This document shows, one piece after another, positions 32,998 to 42,214 of a stretch of 64,000 nucleotides of DNA. A program made the position numbers and the translations under genes. This DNA is from DASTPP01 sp035762175. Its GTDB lineage: Bacteria > Myxococcota_A > Polyangia > Polyangiales > Polyangiaceae. Below the pieces are notes generated by a model that had not been told where the DNA came from, did not search any database, and was given only the letters and a program-made list of their open reading frames with translations. Each line of letters starts with the position of its first letter. Positions within the stretch are counted from its first letter, which is position 1. The DNA lies in assembly GCA_035762175.1 (NCBI GenBank), contig DASTPP010000400.1, positions 54,867 through 118,866 on the forward strand, read 5' to 3'.

Positions 32998-35805
32998 CTA
33001 CTGGCAGACGAGCGCGTCGTAGATCTGCCCGTCGTCGACGGCGTTGCAGGCGCCGCCGGGGTCGTTGCCGGGGGTCTGGCCGGGCGACTGCGGGTGCTGG
33101 TCGTGCGGCACGCAGACGGCGCCGGGGCAGCCGGCGCAGGTGCCGCGCTCGGCCCGCTTCGTGACGGCGTTGCCCGAGGCGTCGTGCGCGGTGACGGCGA
33201 TGTCGTAGACCCGGCCGTTGTGCGGGCCCGAGGGCCCCGCCCGCTCGGAGCGCAGCGACAGGCGCCCGCCCTCGGCGAGCGCGTCGGGGCAGTGCGCGGG
33301 GCCGCCCGCGCCGTGCGCCGACGCCGTGGCCTCGTCGCTGGTCACGGCCACGACGGCGGCGGCGCCGGCGCCGGGGTCGCAGACGTCGGTGACGCCGTAC
33401 GAGCCGACCTCGACGAAGCCGTGGTTCGGCGACCAGAGGCAGCAGGCGCTCAGATCGACCGTCACCTCGGGGGGCGTGGTGTCGGCGACGGTCACGCTCG
33501 ACGAGCAGTGGCTCGCGTTGCCGGCGCCGTCGGTCGCCGTCCAGGTCACGACGGTCGTGCCGAGCGGGAAGAAGCCCGGCGCGTCGTGGGAGAGCGACAC
33601 GGCGCCGCCGCAGTTGTCGCTCGCGCCGGCCGAGGCGAGCCAGCCCTGGACGGCGGGGTCGTCGCCGGCGACGCCCCCGGCGGCGTTGCACTCGAAGGTG
33701 ACGGCGGGCGGGGCGCCGCAGGCGGGCGCCTCGCAGTCGCGGACCGCGACCTCGCAGGTCGCGGTGGCGGCGCCGCCGCGCCCGTCGTCGCACGAGACGG
33801 CGACGGCGGTGGCGCCGACGGGGTAGGGCGAGGGCGGCGTGCAGGCGAGCGTCGTCGCGTCGCCGTCGGGGTCGGAGCAGTCGGCCACGCCCCCGCCGCA
33901 GGCGCTCGCCGCGCCGCACTGGCCGGCGTCGTTGCAGACCTCGCCCCCGCGGCAGCCGAGCACGGGCGGCTTGTTGCACGAGAGGTCGAGGGGGGCGCAG
34001 ACCTTGTTGTTGCCCTCGTCGCACTCGCCGACCTCGCCCGCCCCGCCGCCGCCGTCGTCGGCGGCGGCGCAGACCGTGCGCGGGCCGTCGAGCGGCGGCG
34101 AGAGGGCGAGCGAGACGTCTTGGAACTCGCCGGGCTTCAGGTCGACCGTCGACGTCGCGACGCCGAGCGGCGCCCCCCCCGAGGCCGGGTCGCCGTCGTA
34201 GAAGGCGACCTTCACGGGGGCGGCGGCGACGTTGTCGCCCTCGTTGGTGAGCCGGACGGTGAGGCCGCTCGCGCCCGGGCACTGCGAGCCGTCGCCGCGC
34301 AGGAGCGTCGCGGTCAGGTCGGGCGCCAGGAAGGGGTTGCCGGCGGGCGCGCGCTGGGTGCGGTAGTTGTTGAGGCCGGCCTCGAGCCAGTTGCTGGCCT
34401 CGGCGGCGGGCACCGAGCCGTCGTCGTTGACGTTGGTGATGTGGTAGCTGTGCTGGTTCCAGAGCCGGCGGGTGTCGACCCAGCGATCGAGGCTGTCGCC
34501 GTACACGAACACGCCCCGGTCGGTGCCGAGGCCGCAGTTGTTGTTGGCGACCGAGACGATCTCGGCGTTGCCGTCGGCGTCGACGTCGGCGATGACGGGG
34601 TACTCGTGCCAGGTGCACGAGCTCGAGGGCGTCTCGAACAGGACGGAGCCGTCGGAGCCGCGGTAGATGCGCAGCTTGACCTCGTCGTGGTAGACGACCT
34701 CGGCCGACCCGTCGTGCTCGAAGTCGAAGACCGACGAGCCGGTGCGGTTCGAGCTGCCGTCCTGCGTCGGCGCGGCCCACTTGAGGGCGCCGTTGGTCTC
34801 GAACACCGCGTAGCGCGAGGCGCCCGCCACCCCGATCTCGGGCTGGCCGTCGGCGTCGTAGTCGGCGATCGTCGGCGGGCCCCCGGCGCCCCCGCCGGGG
34901 ATCGCCACGGGGCCCCACTTGACCGCGCCGGTGTGCTCCATCAGGTAGACGCGCCCGCCCGCGACCAGCACGATCTCGGGGAAGGCGTCGGCGTCGAAGT
35001 TGCCGACCGCGTTGTAGCCGTCGGGCAGCGCCAGGTTGCGCCACAAAATGGCCCCGGCGGCCGTGTAGGCCGTGTTGCCCGCCACCACCTCGGGCGAGCC
35101 GTCGAGGTTCAGATCGGCGACGACCGAGAGCGGGCCCGAGCCCTGCGTGCCGCGGCCCCCGGCGCCCGTCCAGAGCAGCGCCCCGGTGGCGCCGTCGAGC
35201 GCCTGGCGGCCGATCACGATCTCGGGCGCCGCCGTGCCCGCGAGGTTGGCGATCGCGGGGGCGCCCCAGCCGACCTGCTCGAGCGGGGGGCTGCGCCACT
35301 TCAGCGCGCCGGCGTTCGAGAACGCGACGAGGCGCGTGCCCGTCGCCTCGCACGCGACGATGTCGAGGTGGCCGTCGAGGTCGACGTCGGCGACGGCCAG
35401 CGACGAGGCCGTGTTCACGCGCAGCGTGGGGTCGGTCACGGTGAAGAGCTCGGCCCCCGTCGCGCCGTGCAGCGCGCGCAGCACGCCCTGCTCGACCGTG
35501 CCCCCGCCCGTCGAGGCCGTCGAGGCGAACACCACGTCGGGCACGCCGTCTTCGTTCAGATCGGCGACCGCCGGGGTCATCATGACGTTGAGCGAGTTCG
35601 GCTCGACCGCCGACGACGTCCACGACCACTCGAGCGCGGGGTGGAAGCCCCCGGCCGGCGGGTGGTACTCGCACACCTCGCCCGCGCCCGCGGCCGCCTT
35701 CGCCCCCGGCGAACGCCCCTCGTCGCCGGCGGCACACCCAACCGCCACGGCGATTAGATACAAGGCAATGCCCCTACCGGCGGACCTTGTCACCCTTGCT
35801 CGCAT
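32998..35805 (-). CDS. Large FG-GAP / CARDB / HYR lipoprotein
   Basis: 935 aa from ATG 35805; TATTATGCG upstream is A/T-rich. Lipoprotein signal ALYLIAVAVGCAAG. Residues ~55-480 are FG-GAP/VCBS-type propeller repeats with calcium-loop motifs (VADLNEDGVPDVVFA, VADVDLDGHLDIVAC, IADYDADGQPEIGVA, VADLNLDGSPEVVAG). Residues ~490-600 resemble CARDB (SGLTVRLTNEGDNVAAAPVKV). Then a Cys-rich linker and HYR-like domains (GFFPLGTTVVTWTATDGAGN). It ends in Cys-containing loops. Likely surface-displayed, calcium-binding and adhesive; specific ligand unknown. Confidence 0.78.
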   Translation of the reverse strand: MRARVTRSAGRGIALYLIAVAVGCAAGDEGRSPGAKAAAGAGEVCEYHPPAGGFHPALEWSWTSSAVEPNSLNVMMTPAVADLNEDGVPDVVFASTASTGGGTVEQGVLRALHGATGAELFTVTDPTLRVNTASSLAVADVDLDGHLDIVACEATGTRLVAFSNAGALKWRSPPLEQVGWGAPAIANLAGTAAPEIVIGRQALDGATGALLWTGAGGRGTQGSGPLSVVADLNLDGSPEVVAGNTAYTAAGAILWRNLALPDGYNAVGNFDADAFPEIVLVAGGRVYLMEHTGAVKWGPVAIPGGGAGGPPTIADYDADGQPEIGVAGASRYAVFETNGALKWAAPTQDGSSNRTGSSVFDFEHDGSAEVVYHDEVKLRIYRGSDGSVLFETPSSSCTWHEYPVIADVDADGNAEIVSVANNNCGLGTDRGVFVYGDSLDRWVDTRRLWNQHSYHITNVNDDGSVPAAEASNWLEAGLNNYRTQRAPAGNPFLAPDLTATLLRGDGSQCPGASGLTVRLTNEGDNVAAAPVKVAFYDGDPASGGAPLGVATSTVDLKPGEFQDVSLALSPPLDGPRTVCAAADDGGGGAGEVGECDEGNNKVCAPLDLSCNKPPVLGCRGGEVCNDAGQCGAASACGGGVADCSDPDGDATTLACTPPSPYPVGATAVAVSCDDGRGGAATATCEVAVRDCEAPACGAPPAVTFECNAAGGVAGDDPAVQGWLASAGASDNCGGAVSLSHDAPGFFPLGTTVVTWTATDGAGNASHCSSSVTVADTTPPEVTVDLSACCLWSPNHGFVEVGSYGVTDVCDPGAGAAAVVAVTSDEATASAHGAGGPAHCPDALAEGGRLSLRSERAGPSGPHNGRVYDIAVTAHDASGNAVTKRAERGTCAGCPGAVCVPHDQHPQSPGQTPGNDPGGACNAVDDGQIYDALVCQ

Positions 35806-36273
35806 AATATGCGCCCTCTCTCGCCGGGCGATGACGCCGCCCGGGGCGGATACGAAAGCCAAAAAACGTCACCGCCGCCAGCCCCCCGGCGGCGCTCGCC
35901 TCGCGGGCCCCCTTCATGCCCGCTCGCCAACGACCCGACGTACGCCGTTCGAGGGACAAACGAGACCTCGCCGAGCGCGAAGCACCCGGCACGCCACCCC
36001 GTTCGACCGCCTACCTTCTCGCCCCTTAACCCCGCCCTCGCTACCCGGCCCCCCGCGGCCGGGTTCAACCGACCAGCGGGTGCCGAAGCACGGCAGAGTC
36101 TATCATCGTAGCTTCAATTTTATACGTCAAGGCGTAATTCGATGACGCAAGCCCATGGCCCGCGCCACCCCGCCGCGCGGGCGCCGGGGCCGACGGCGAG
36201 GCCCATGCGAACGCGCCGGCGTTCGGGCGGGGGCGATGTAAGCCCGGGTGGCGGCGAGCGGCGGCGCGGCGCC
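35806..36273. other. Intergenic region, no gene recognised
   Basis: About 470 bp between two minus-strand genes. Contains an A/T-rich patch at 36100-36140 (CTTCAATTTTATACGTCAAG), unusual here and a likely promoter or the end of a lost gene. Open frames give low-complexity products only. Confidence 0.35.
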
Positions 36274-37494
36274 TCAGCGCGGCCAGAGCTCGGCGTAGGC
36301 GGCGGTGACCAGGCCCGAGAACGAGAAGCCGTCGAAGAAGTCGCGCGCCTCGCGATCGTCGCCCGCGAAGCGCTGCCGCCAGGCCGCGACGTCGACCCGC
36401 TGCTCGACCGCCTTGCGCACCTCCTCGAGCTTGCGCGGCCCGTTCCCCTGCCGATGGATCTCGGCGTCGACCGCGCCGATGACCTCGCGCAAGAACGCCG
36501 TGACCTGCCCGAGGTACGCCTTGCCGTGCAGCACGGCGCCGTGGCCGGGCACGATGGTGTCGACGTCGAGGCGCGCCAGGCCCTCGAGCGTGGCCAGCAG
36601 CTCGACGGGGTAGCCGCCGCCGAGGTAGGGCACCGGGTGGTCGAGCAGGTCGCCGGCCGCGAGGATCTTCTCGCGCGGCAGGTACACGACCGCGTCGCCC
36701 GCCGTGTTGCCGCGGCCGAGGTGCAGCACCCGCACCTCGCGCCCGCCGAGGTCGAAGCGCAGCTCGCGGTCGAAGGCGAGCGTCGGCACGAGGTCGCGCC
36801 GCGCGGCGAGCTCGCGGAACTCGGCCCAGACCGGCTCGACGCCGGCGAGCGCCGCCTTCAGCTCGGCGATCTCGCCCTCGGTGTAGGGCCTGCCGCCCTC
36901 GCTCTTGCCGGCCTCGATGCGCTTCTCGAACGCCGCCGCCCGCTCGGGGAACTTGGCGAACCACTGCGGGTTATACCCCGCGATCTGCTTCTGCGTCTCG
37001 ACGTGCGAAACGATCGACAGCCCGGGGAAGGCGTCGCGGTACGCGCCGTTGCCCATCGTGTGGTCGTAGTGCCAGTGCGTGTTGACGAGGTAGCGCACCG
37101 GCAGCTTCGTCCACGTTCGGATTTGCGCGATGTCTTTCTTGGCGCTCGAAGGCAGGTACGTCGAGTCGACCGCGAGCGCCTCGCGCTCGCCGCTGACGAC
37201 TAGCGTGTTGCTCTGCGGGAAGGTGTCCGGCGCGTCTTCGTGGCGGATGACGTACACGCCCCGGGCGAGCTGCGTCGCGGCGCGCGCGCGCGTCGACACC
37301 GTGTCGGGCACGTGGGGCCCGTCGGCGGGCGGGGCCGGGGGGCCGGGCGCCGCGGCCTCGGCGGCGGGCGGGGCCGCGGGGGCGGCGAGGCCGGCGTCGC
37401 CGGCGGGGGCGAGGGCGGCGCGCGGCGGGGGCGCGGCGCACGCGGCCGCGCCGGCGGCGAGCAGCGCGGCGAAGGCCTTGGCTCTCGGGGTCAT
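36274..37494 (-). CDS. MBL-fold hydrolase, lipoprotein
   Basis: 406 aa. Lipobox LLAAGAAAC (Cys19) followed by a ~40-residue Ala/Pro spacer. Metallo-beta-lactamase fold from ~78: NTHWHYDHTMGNG gives His140, His142, Asp144, His145; GNTAGDAVVYLP supplies the next His-equivalent region and VPGHGAVLHG the last His. Two zinc ions expected. Resembles quinoprotein-relay-type and B3-like hydrolases; beta-lactamase activity cannot be claimed. Located in the outer or inner membrane facing the periplasm. No operon partner. Confidence 0.75.
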   Translation of the reverse strand: MTPRAKAFAALLAAGAAACAAPPPRAALAPAGDAGLAAPAAPPAAEAAAPGPPAPPADGPHVPDTVSTRARAATQLARGVYVIRHEDAPDTFPQSNTLVVSGEREALAVDSTYLPSSAKKDIAQIRTWTKLPVRYLVNTHWHYDHTMGNGAYRDAFPGLSIVSHVETQKQIAGYNPQWFAKFPERAAAFEKRIEAGKSEGGRPYTEGEIAELKAALAGVEPVWAEFRELAARRDLVPTLAFDRELRFDLGGREVRVLHLGRGNTAGDAVVYLPREKILAAGDLLDHPVPYLGGGYPVELLATLEGLARLDVDTIVPGHGAVLHGKAYLGQVTAFLREVIGAVDAEIHRQGNGPRKLEEVRKAVEQRVDVAAWRQRFAGDDREARDFFDGFSFSGLVTAAYAELWPR

Positions 37495-37745
37495 CGGTTC
37501 CTCCTCCTTCGGTGGCGGGGCTCTCGCCTACAACCCCGCGCGGCGGGGGATGTTCGCGGCCCGGCGGGGCGCGCCTCGCGCGCGCGGCCGCGTGTTTGAA
37601 GCCTCGGCGGGCGCGGCTGAAGAAAAAGGAGAGGCTTCGGCGGGCGGCGACCTGCGGGGCCGGCCCCCGCCTCGGGGGCGTCTTACTAAGGAGCCGCCCG
37701 AGGCCCCGGCGGCGCGGGCGGCGGCCTTGACAGGCGCCCAAATGT

Positions 37746-37761
37746 CTGAACGTTTGTTCAG
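37746..37761 (+). promoter_or_regulatory. LexA-like box
   Basis: CTGAACGTTTGTTCAG, an interrupted palindrome containing GAAC-N4-GTTC, ends 2 bp before the ATG at 37764. With the next C it fits the LexA box reported for Myxococcus xanthus (CTRHAMRYBYGTTCAGS, from memory). A bound repressor would block translation-initiation DNA and transcription start of a short-leader mRNA. Confidence 0.5.
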
Positions 37762-37763
37762 CC

Positions 37764-38180
37764 ATGAACAACCTGTACGCCTGCTCGCGCTGCGGCGATT
37801 GGCCCGACGTTTCGTACGAACTCGAAGGCGGCCGCTGGTGCGGCACCTGCGCGCCGTGGTCGCGATCGCCGTGCCCGCTGGGCCCGCTCCTCGAGCTCGG
37901 GCGCCGCGTGCGCGAGCGCCTCGAGGGGCAGGGCCGCACGGCGGCGGGCTCCGACGCCGAGCGAATGATCGCGTGGCTCGAGAGCGCCGCCGCCGCCTGG
38001 CCCGGCCCCGACCCCTGGCGCACGGTGCGGCTCGCCACGCAGATGCAGCAGCGGCTCCTGTTTCTCGAGCGCGGGCCCGCGAAGCCGCGCCCGCCGGCCG
38101 CCCCGCGCGCGCGCCCGGGGGCGCGCCCGTTCGAGCCGGTGCTCGAGCTCGCCGCGTTCCAGGCGGCGCAAGGGCGTTAG
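37764..38180 (+). CDS. Small zinc-ribbon-like protein, possibly SOS-controlled
   Basis: 138 aa. N-terminal CSRCGDWPDVSYELEGGRWCGTC has two CxxC pairs like a treble-clef or rubredoxin-type zinc ribbon. The middle is helical (LLELGRRVRERLEG, ERMIAWLESAAAAW), and the C-terminus Pro/Arg-rich with ARPFEPVLELAAFQAAQ. No family recognised. The palindromic box directly before the start suggests control by LexA or a TetR-type repressor. The 269 bp upstream belong to the divergent MBL gene promoter. Confidence 0.6.
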   Translation: MNNLYACSRCGDWPDVSYELEGGRWCGTCAPWSRSPCPLGPLLELGRRVRERLEGQGRTAAGSDAERMIAWLESAAAAWPGPDPWRTVRLATQMQQRLLFLERGPAKPRPPAAPRARPGARPFEPVLELAAFQAAQGR

Positions 38181-38225
38181 CGCCGCCTTCGTGCGGCCGC
38201 GCGCCGGGGGGGCGGCGGCCGGGCG

Positions 38226-39077
38226 TCAGCGCCCCGGCTCGTGCGCCAGCACCGCGCGGGCGTACAAGAGCGAGAAGCCCTGTCGCATCACGTTCTCTTG
38301 GGACTTCGTCCCGGGCTCGGTCGTGACCACGGCCAGATCGCAGCCCGCGCGGGCGGCGTCGGCGAGCCGGGCGGCGAGCAGGGCCGTCTGCACCCCGCGC
38401 CGCCGGAAGGCCGGCAACGTGGCCGCGCCGCTGAGCTGCGCCACCCCTTCGAAGACGCGCAGGCTCGCGCCGCCCGCGACGGCCCCGTCGACGCGCGCGA
38501 GGTAGCGCCGCAGCCCGCGCGCCCGCGCGACGTCGTCGAAGACGACTCCGAGCGCCTCGCGCGAGAACGTTTCGCGCTCGGGTCGGCTGCCGTCGGGCTG
38601 GCCGAAGCCGTCGACCAGCGCCTCGCGCCAGGCCCGCTCTTCGCCCGGCCCCGCGGGGCTCACCGAGACCGCGCCGCCGGGTGCCGTCGCGGGCGCGGCC
38701 GCCGCCAGGCGCAGCCCGAGCACGTTCTCGAAGCCGACCAGCGCGTAGCCCCGGCGCGCGAGCGCCTGCAGCACGGCCGGGTCGGCGAGCGCCGAGACCT
38801 CGGCCTGCAGCGCCGACCCGCGGCGGAGGAACTCGGCCTCGATCGCCTCGAGCAGGGCCCCGTCGAGCGGGCCCTCGAAGCCCACGCCGGCGAGCTTGTT
38901 CAGCGGCGAGCCGGGCCGCACGAAGGTCGCGACGCCGCCGCCGATCGGCGCGACGAGCGGGCCCGCCGCGCCGCCGCCGGCACCCGCCTCGGCGAGGGCC
39001 GCCTCGGCGACGTCGATCAGGAGGCTGCCTTCGGCCCGCTCGATGCGGCGGACGAGCGAGGGGGCGGCGAAGAACAT
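38226..39077 (-). CDS. GNAT family N-acetyltransferase
   Basis: 283 aa from ATG 39077; GTG 39092 is also possible. The N-terminal half resembles a degenerate GNAT fold (VRPGSPLNKLAGVGFEGPL). The C-terminal half is the catalytic GNAT domain: RRYLARVDGAVAGGASLRVFEGVAQLSGAATLP, the acetyl-CoA loop AFRRRGVQTALLAARL, then CDLAVVTTEPGTKSQENVMRQGF. Double-GNAT arrangement is common. Substrate unknown; isolated gene. Confidence 0.78.
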   Translation of the reverse strand: MFFAAPSLVRRIERAEGSLLIDVAEAALAEAGAGGGAAGPLVAPIGGGVATFVRPGSPLNKLAGVGFEGPLDGALLEAIEAEFLRRGSALQAEVSALADPAVLQALARRGYALVGFENVLGLRLAAAAPATAPGGAVSVSPAGPGEERAWREALVDGFGQPDGSRPERETFSREALGVVFDDVARARGLRRYLARVDGAVAGGASLRVFEGVAQLSGAATLPAFRRRGVQTALLAARLADAARAGCDLAVVTTEPGTKSQENVMRQGFSLLYARAVLAHEPGR

Positions 39078-39234
39078 GCGGCCATTTTGCACGGACCGGG
39101 CCCCGCCCCAAGTCGCCCGCGGCGCCCGCCCTCAAGGTCATCTGTTCATTCTGCCCTGCCGATCGAGTGGCACGCGGTCTGCAGGCCTTGGGGGGCCCGG
39201 CCTCACACGCCGGCTCATCTACTAGGAGGCCCCC

Positions 39235-39414
39235 ATGTCCGTCCCGACCGACCCGGTTTGCGGCAAGCCCGTCAACGCGCACGAACACCCGCTGCAGTTC
39301 ACGTACGACGCGCACGACTTCTTTTTCTGTAGCCGCGAGTGCCTCGAGAAGTTCGAAGCGGCGCCGCAGAAGTTCGCCCCGGGCGGGGCGAAGACGCCCT
39401 CGAAGGGGCGCTAG
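39235..39414 (+). CDS. YHS-domain protein
   Basis: 59 aa from ATG 39235 with AGGAGG at 39224-39229. The whole protein is one YHS metal-binding domain: DPVCGKPV (Cys9), FTYDAHDFFFCSRECLEKF (Cys32, Cys36). YHS domains are found in copper ATPases and toluene monooxygenases and as small free proteins that probably bind heavy metals. Lysine-rich tail. A free-standing gene with its own upstream region (39078-39234). Confidence 0.78.
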   Translation: MSVPTDPVCGKPVNAHEHPLQFTYDAHDFFFCSRECLEKFEAAPQKFAPGGAKTPSKGR

Positions 39415-39608
39415 CGCCCCCGACGGCCCCGGGCCGCGGGGCCGAGGCGGGCGACGTAGCGGAGTGCGGGCGCCGGGCGCGCTCGTTCGTCGGGCGAGGG
39501 CTCGCGCCCCGAGACCGCCGGCCCCGCCCCGGGCGGCGCCCGCGACTCCGGCGCGCCGACGGCGCAGCCGGCCTTGCCGCGCGGGCCGGCCTCTGCGACA
39601 TCGTCGCC

Positions 39609-40157
39609 ATGATTCATCTGCGCGTTCTGAGGTTCTTCGCGCGGCGCCCGCTCTCGGTGGGCGCGGTGCTGCTCGCGGTGGTGCTCGGCGTCGGCGCGGC
39701 GGGCGCGTGGCTCGCGGGGGCGGGGGCCGGGGCGGGAGCCACCCCGGCCGGCCCCCAGGCGCCGAACCCGCGCATGCTCATCAGCCGCGTCTGGCTCGAC
39801 CGGTACCCCGAAAAGGCCCGCGACGAGGTGAGCCTCTTCATCTTCTTCGGCAGCGGGTTCGGCATCTACGAGCACGGCTCGCGCTACCGCGCGACGACCG
39901 AGTTCTTCGAGTTCGAGCGCCAGGGCGATTCGGTCGAGATCACCTTCTTGCACGACAAGTCCCGGCACAAGACGCGCTTCGCCCTGACGGCCTGCCAGGA
40001 CGACGAAAACTTCGACCTCTGCCTCGATCTCGCGTCGTCGCCGCGCGGCCCCTCGCGCTACTATTCGTGGGGCGACGAGGACGAAGACGAAGAGCGCCTG
40101 TCGTGGCTCGCCGCCTGGAAGCGCGGCGCCGAAGAGCGCGCCCGGGCGCGGCGCTGA
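39609..40157 (+). CDS. Hypothetical membrane-anchored protein
   Basis: 182 aa from ATG 39609. N-terminal signal anchor (FARRPLSVGAVLLAVVLGVGAAGAWLAG). Exposed domain with MLISRVWLDRYPEKARDEVSL, FIFFGSGFGIYEHGSRYRATTEFFEFERQGDSVEITFLHD and a Cys pair (TACQDDENFDLC); a C-terminal acidic run DEDEDEERL and basic tail. I have seen similar myxobacterial hypotheticals but know no function. Convergent with the SLOG-like fragment on the other strand. Confidence 0.65.
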   Translation: MIHLRVLRFFARRPLSVGAVLLAVVLGVGAAGAWLAGAGAGAGATPAGPQAPNPRMLISRVWLDRYPEKARDEVSLFIFFGSGFGIYEHGSRYRATTEFFEFERQGDSVEITFLHDKSRHKTRFALTACQDDENFDLCLDLASSPRGPSRYYSWGDEDEDEERLSWLAAWKRGAEERARARR

Positions 40158-40845
40158 CCGCCGGCGCGCCTTCGCCCCGAGCCCGCCGCGAAGGCCGCGT
40201 CGAGCGCCCCGCGGTCGGCGCCGGTCTGACCGCCGGAGACGACGCGCTCAAGCGGGCCAGCGGAGCGCCTCGGGCCTGGCCGCCTGCGTGCCCTCTGTCT
40301 CGCGCCCCCGGGGGCGGCGTCGAGCCGCGAACGAGCCCATGGCCCGGCCGCGAACGCGCCCATGGTCGGCAGGTCACCCAGAACGACGGAGGGCCCCCGG
40401 GGGGAGCGCCCGCGGGCCCTCATCAGGTAGCATGATGCGCTTCTATTTCGAACATCACGCTGGTGAATGAACACCACGCCGGGGTCCACCCTCCCGGTGA
40501 TCGCGCCTCGGCCGCCGGGGGGCGGCCTGCTGCGCTTTCTTGCCGCCGCAGGCCGGCTCGGCGCTCGCCGCAAGCCCTGGGGGCGCACCACGCCGCGGGG
40601 CCGCGATCGGTGCCGGGGCGAGGGCGACGAGCCGCGCCGCCGGGCGCCCCCCCTTACTTCGAGCGACCCCGGTCGCCCCGCCCGCTCTCGGCCCGGGCGG
40701 CTTGGCGCGGGGTTAGCGTGCGGCCGGGGGCGGCGTAGGACGCCGCGATCAGGTCGCTTCGGCGCGAGCGCCGCTTTCCCCTTGGCAAATCGGCCTCCCT
40801 CGTCGACAACTGCGCCGTGGCGCGCGTCTTGCGAATGGCGGTGGC
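40158..40845. other. Long intergenic region with a gene fragment
   Basis: 688 bp. The first 100 bp hold the minus-strand SLOG-like remnant. Around 40440-40500 two diverged copies of an AACA(T/C)CACGC(T/C)GG motif occur. Otherwise only low-complexity frames are seen; no intact gene. Confidence 0.4.
40181..40253 (-). pseudogene. Fragment of a SLOG / molybdenum-carrier-like gene
   Basis: Reading the minus strand gives LERVVSGGQTGADRGALDAA followed by FAAG, which is the signature nucleotide-binding N-terminus of the putative molybdenum carrier / SLOG family (VSGGQTGAD...ALDxA). Homology stops after ~24 codons and the frame continues into low-complexity sequence antisense to the upstream hypothetical. 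No start codon with RBS is visible. A truncated remnant. Confidence 0.5.
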
Positions 40846-41154
40846 ATGAAACTCGCCCCTCTCTGTTTCGTCGCTTGCCTCGCGGGCCTCACCTTCGCCG
40901 AGCCCGCCCTCGCTGACGTCCCCTGCGACGACTTCGCGCCTGCGCTCCAGGCCGCCGGCGCGGGCGGCGCGGGCGGCGAGGCCGGGTCGGGCAACCCCGA
41001 GCCGCGGCCGCGCGGCAACCGGTGCTCGGGCGACGACGGCTGTTCGGTCGATCGCGTGGGCAAGGCCGGCCGCGCCGGCAAGTTCGGCCTCGCGGCGTTG
41101 ATGGCGCTCGCCGGCGCGGGCGCGCTCTTCGCCGACCGGCGGCGCGGCGGCTGA
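40846..41154 (+). CDS. Small exported protein with MYXO-CTERM-like tail
   Basis: 102 aa. Signal peptide APLCFVACLAGLTFAEPALA; Gly/Ala-rich middle with NRCSGDDGCSVD; C-terminal hydrophobic helix FGLAALMALAGAGALFA ending in DRRRGG. The Cys, helix, Arg-cluster order resembles the MYXO-CTERM sorting signal. It precedes two membrane protein genes with 1-bp and 4-bp junctions, so it is the first gene of that operon. Function unknown. Confidence 0.6.
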   Translation: MKLAPLCFVACLAGLTFAEPALADVPCDDFAPALQAAGAGGAGGEAGSGNPEPRPRGNRCSGDDGCSVDRVGKAGRAGKFGLAALMALAGAGALFADRRRGG

Positions 41155-41155
41155 C

Positions 41156-42214
41156 ATGACGGGCGCCGCGGGCCTGGCCGACCGGCTGCTCGCCCCCCTC
41201 GACGGGGCGCGCCGGCGCGCGTTCGGCGAGGCGCTGCGCGTGCCCTGGCTCGCCTCGTGGCTCGCCCGCCGCGACCGGCGGCTCGCCGCGCAGTCGTCGC
41301 TCGGCGTCGCGCTGCTCTTCGCCGCGACGCTCGGCGCGCCGGGCGCACTTTACGTGCTCGGCCCCGCCCTGCTCGGCGTCGCGCACGTCGCGAGCGACGT
41401 GCGGTATCTGGTGCTGCGCCGCGGCGTGCCGCGCGCCTGGTCGCGGCTCGCCCTCGCCGCCGGCGCGCTCATGGTGCTCGTGCGCGCGGCGCCGCTCGCG
41501 GGCCTGCCGGCGGCGGGCCTCGCGCGCGCCGAGGTGGTGATCGGCTGGGGCTGGGTCGCCGCCGGCGCGATCGCGGGCGCCCGCGCCGGCCGCCGGCCCC
41601 TCCGAGCTCTCGCTTTGCTCGCGCCCGTGCTCGCGGCGGGCGTCGCGGCGTGGCGGGCGCCGGGGCCCGCCGCGCTCGTCTTCGCCTACGCCCACAACGT
41701 CGTCGCCCTCATCCTCTGGGTCGCCCTCTTCCGGCGGCGGCGCGCCTTCGCCCTGCCCGCGCTCGCCCTCGCCGCCGGCGGCGCGGCCCTCTTCGCCTCG
41801 GGCGCCCTCTCGGCGGCCGCCTCCGGCGGGCCCTGGGGCGCGCGCCTCTTCGACGACGCCTGCCGCGCCCTGCCCGACGCCTCGGCCCCGACGGCGTTCG
41901 GCGCCGCGCTAAGCTACGTGTTTTTGCAGGCGATCCATTATTCGGTATGGCTCGCCTGGGTGCCGCAAGACGACGTCCGCGGCGAGGGCACCCTCTCGTT
42001 TCGCATGAGCGCCCGCTCGCTCGCGCGCGACTTCGGGGCCCCGGGCCTCGCGCTCGTCGCGGCCCTCGCCCTCGCGGTCGCCGGCGCCTCGCTCGCCTCG
42101 CCGCACCGCACCCGCAACCTTTACCTGTCGCTCGCCACCTTCCACGGCTACCTCGAGCTCGCCTCGCTCGCCTTCTTCGTCGCCCGAGGCCGCCGCCGGC
42201 GCCCCCCGCCGTGA
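41156..42214 (+). CDS. Polytopic membrane protein with conserved-looking His residues
   Basis: 352 aa, about eight to ten hydrophobic segments. His residues sit at helix ends: LLGVAHVASDVRYLVL, FAYAHNVVALILWV, LQAIHYSVWLAWVPQ and LATFHGYLELASLAFF. This spacing resembles diiron or haem membrane enzymes such as Brp/Blh-type carotenoid dioxygenases, but I cannot confirm any family. Arg-rich C-terminus. Overlaps the next gene by GTGA. Confidence 0.6.
   Translation: MTGAAGLADRLLAPLDGARRRAFGEALRVPWLASWLARRDRRLAAQSSLGVALLFAATLGAPGALYVLGPALLGVAHVASDVRYLVLRRGVPRAWSRLALAAGALMVLVRAAPLAGLPAAGLARAEVVIGWGWVAAGAIAGARAGRRPLRALALLAPVLAAGVAAWRAPGPAALVFAYAHNVVALILWVALFRRRRAFALPALALAAGGAALFASGALSAAASGGPWGARLFDDACRALPDASAPTAFGAALSYVFLQAIHYSVWLAWVPQDDVRGEGTLSFRMSARSLARDFGAPGLALVAALALAVAGASLASPHRTRNLYLSLATFHGYLELASLAFFVARGRRRRPPP

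Noticed and set aside
32629..35757. 1042-codon open frame on the + strand
   Set aside because: Antisense shadow of the FG-GAP lipoprotein gene; Val/Gly/Asp-rich artefact.
36274..37494. Calling the lipoprotein MBL enzyme a beta-lactamase resistance gene
   Set aside because: Only the fold and zinc motif are shared; family is functionally broad.
40467..40916. 149-codon + strand frame before the MYXO-CTERM-like gene
   Set aside because: Arg/Pro-rich, no RBS, and it overlaps the better supported gene at 40846 in another frame.
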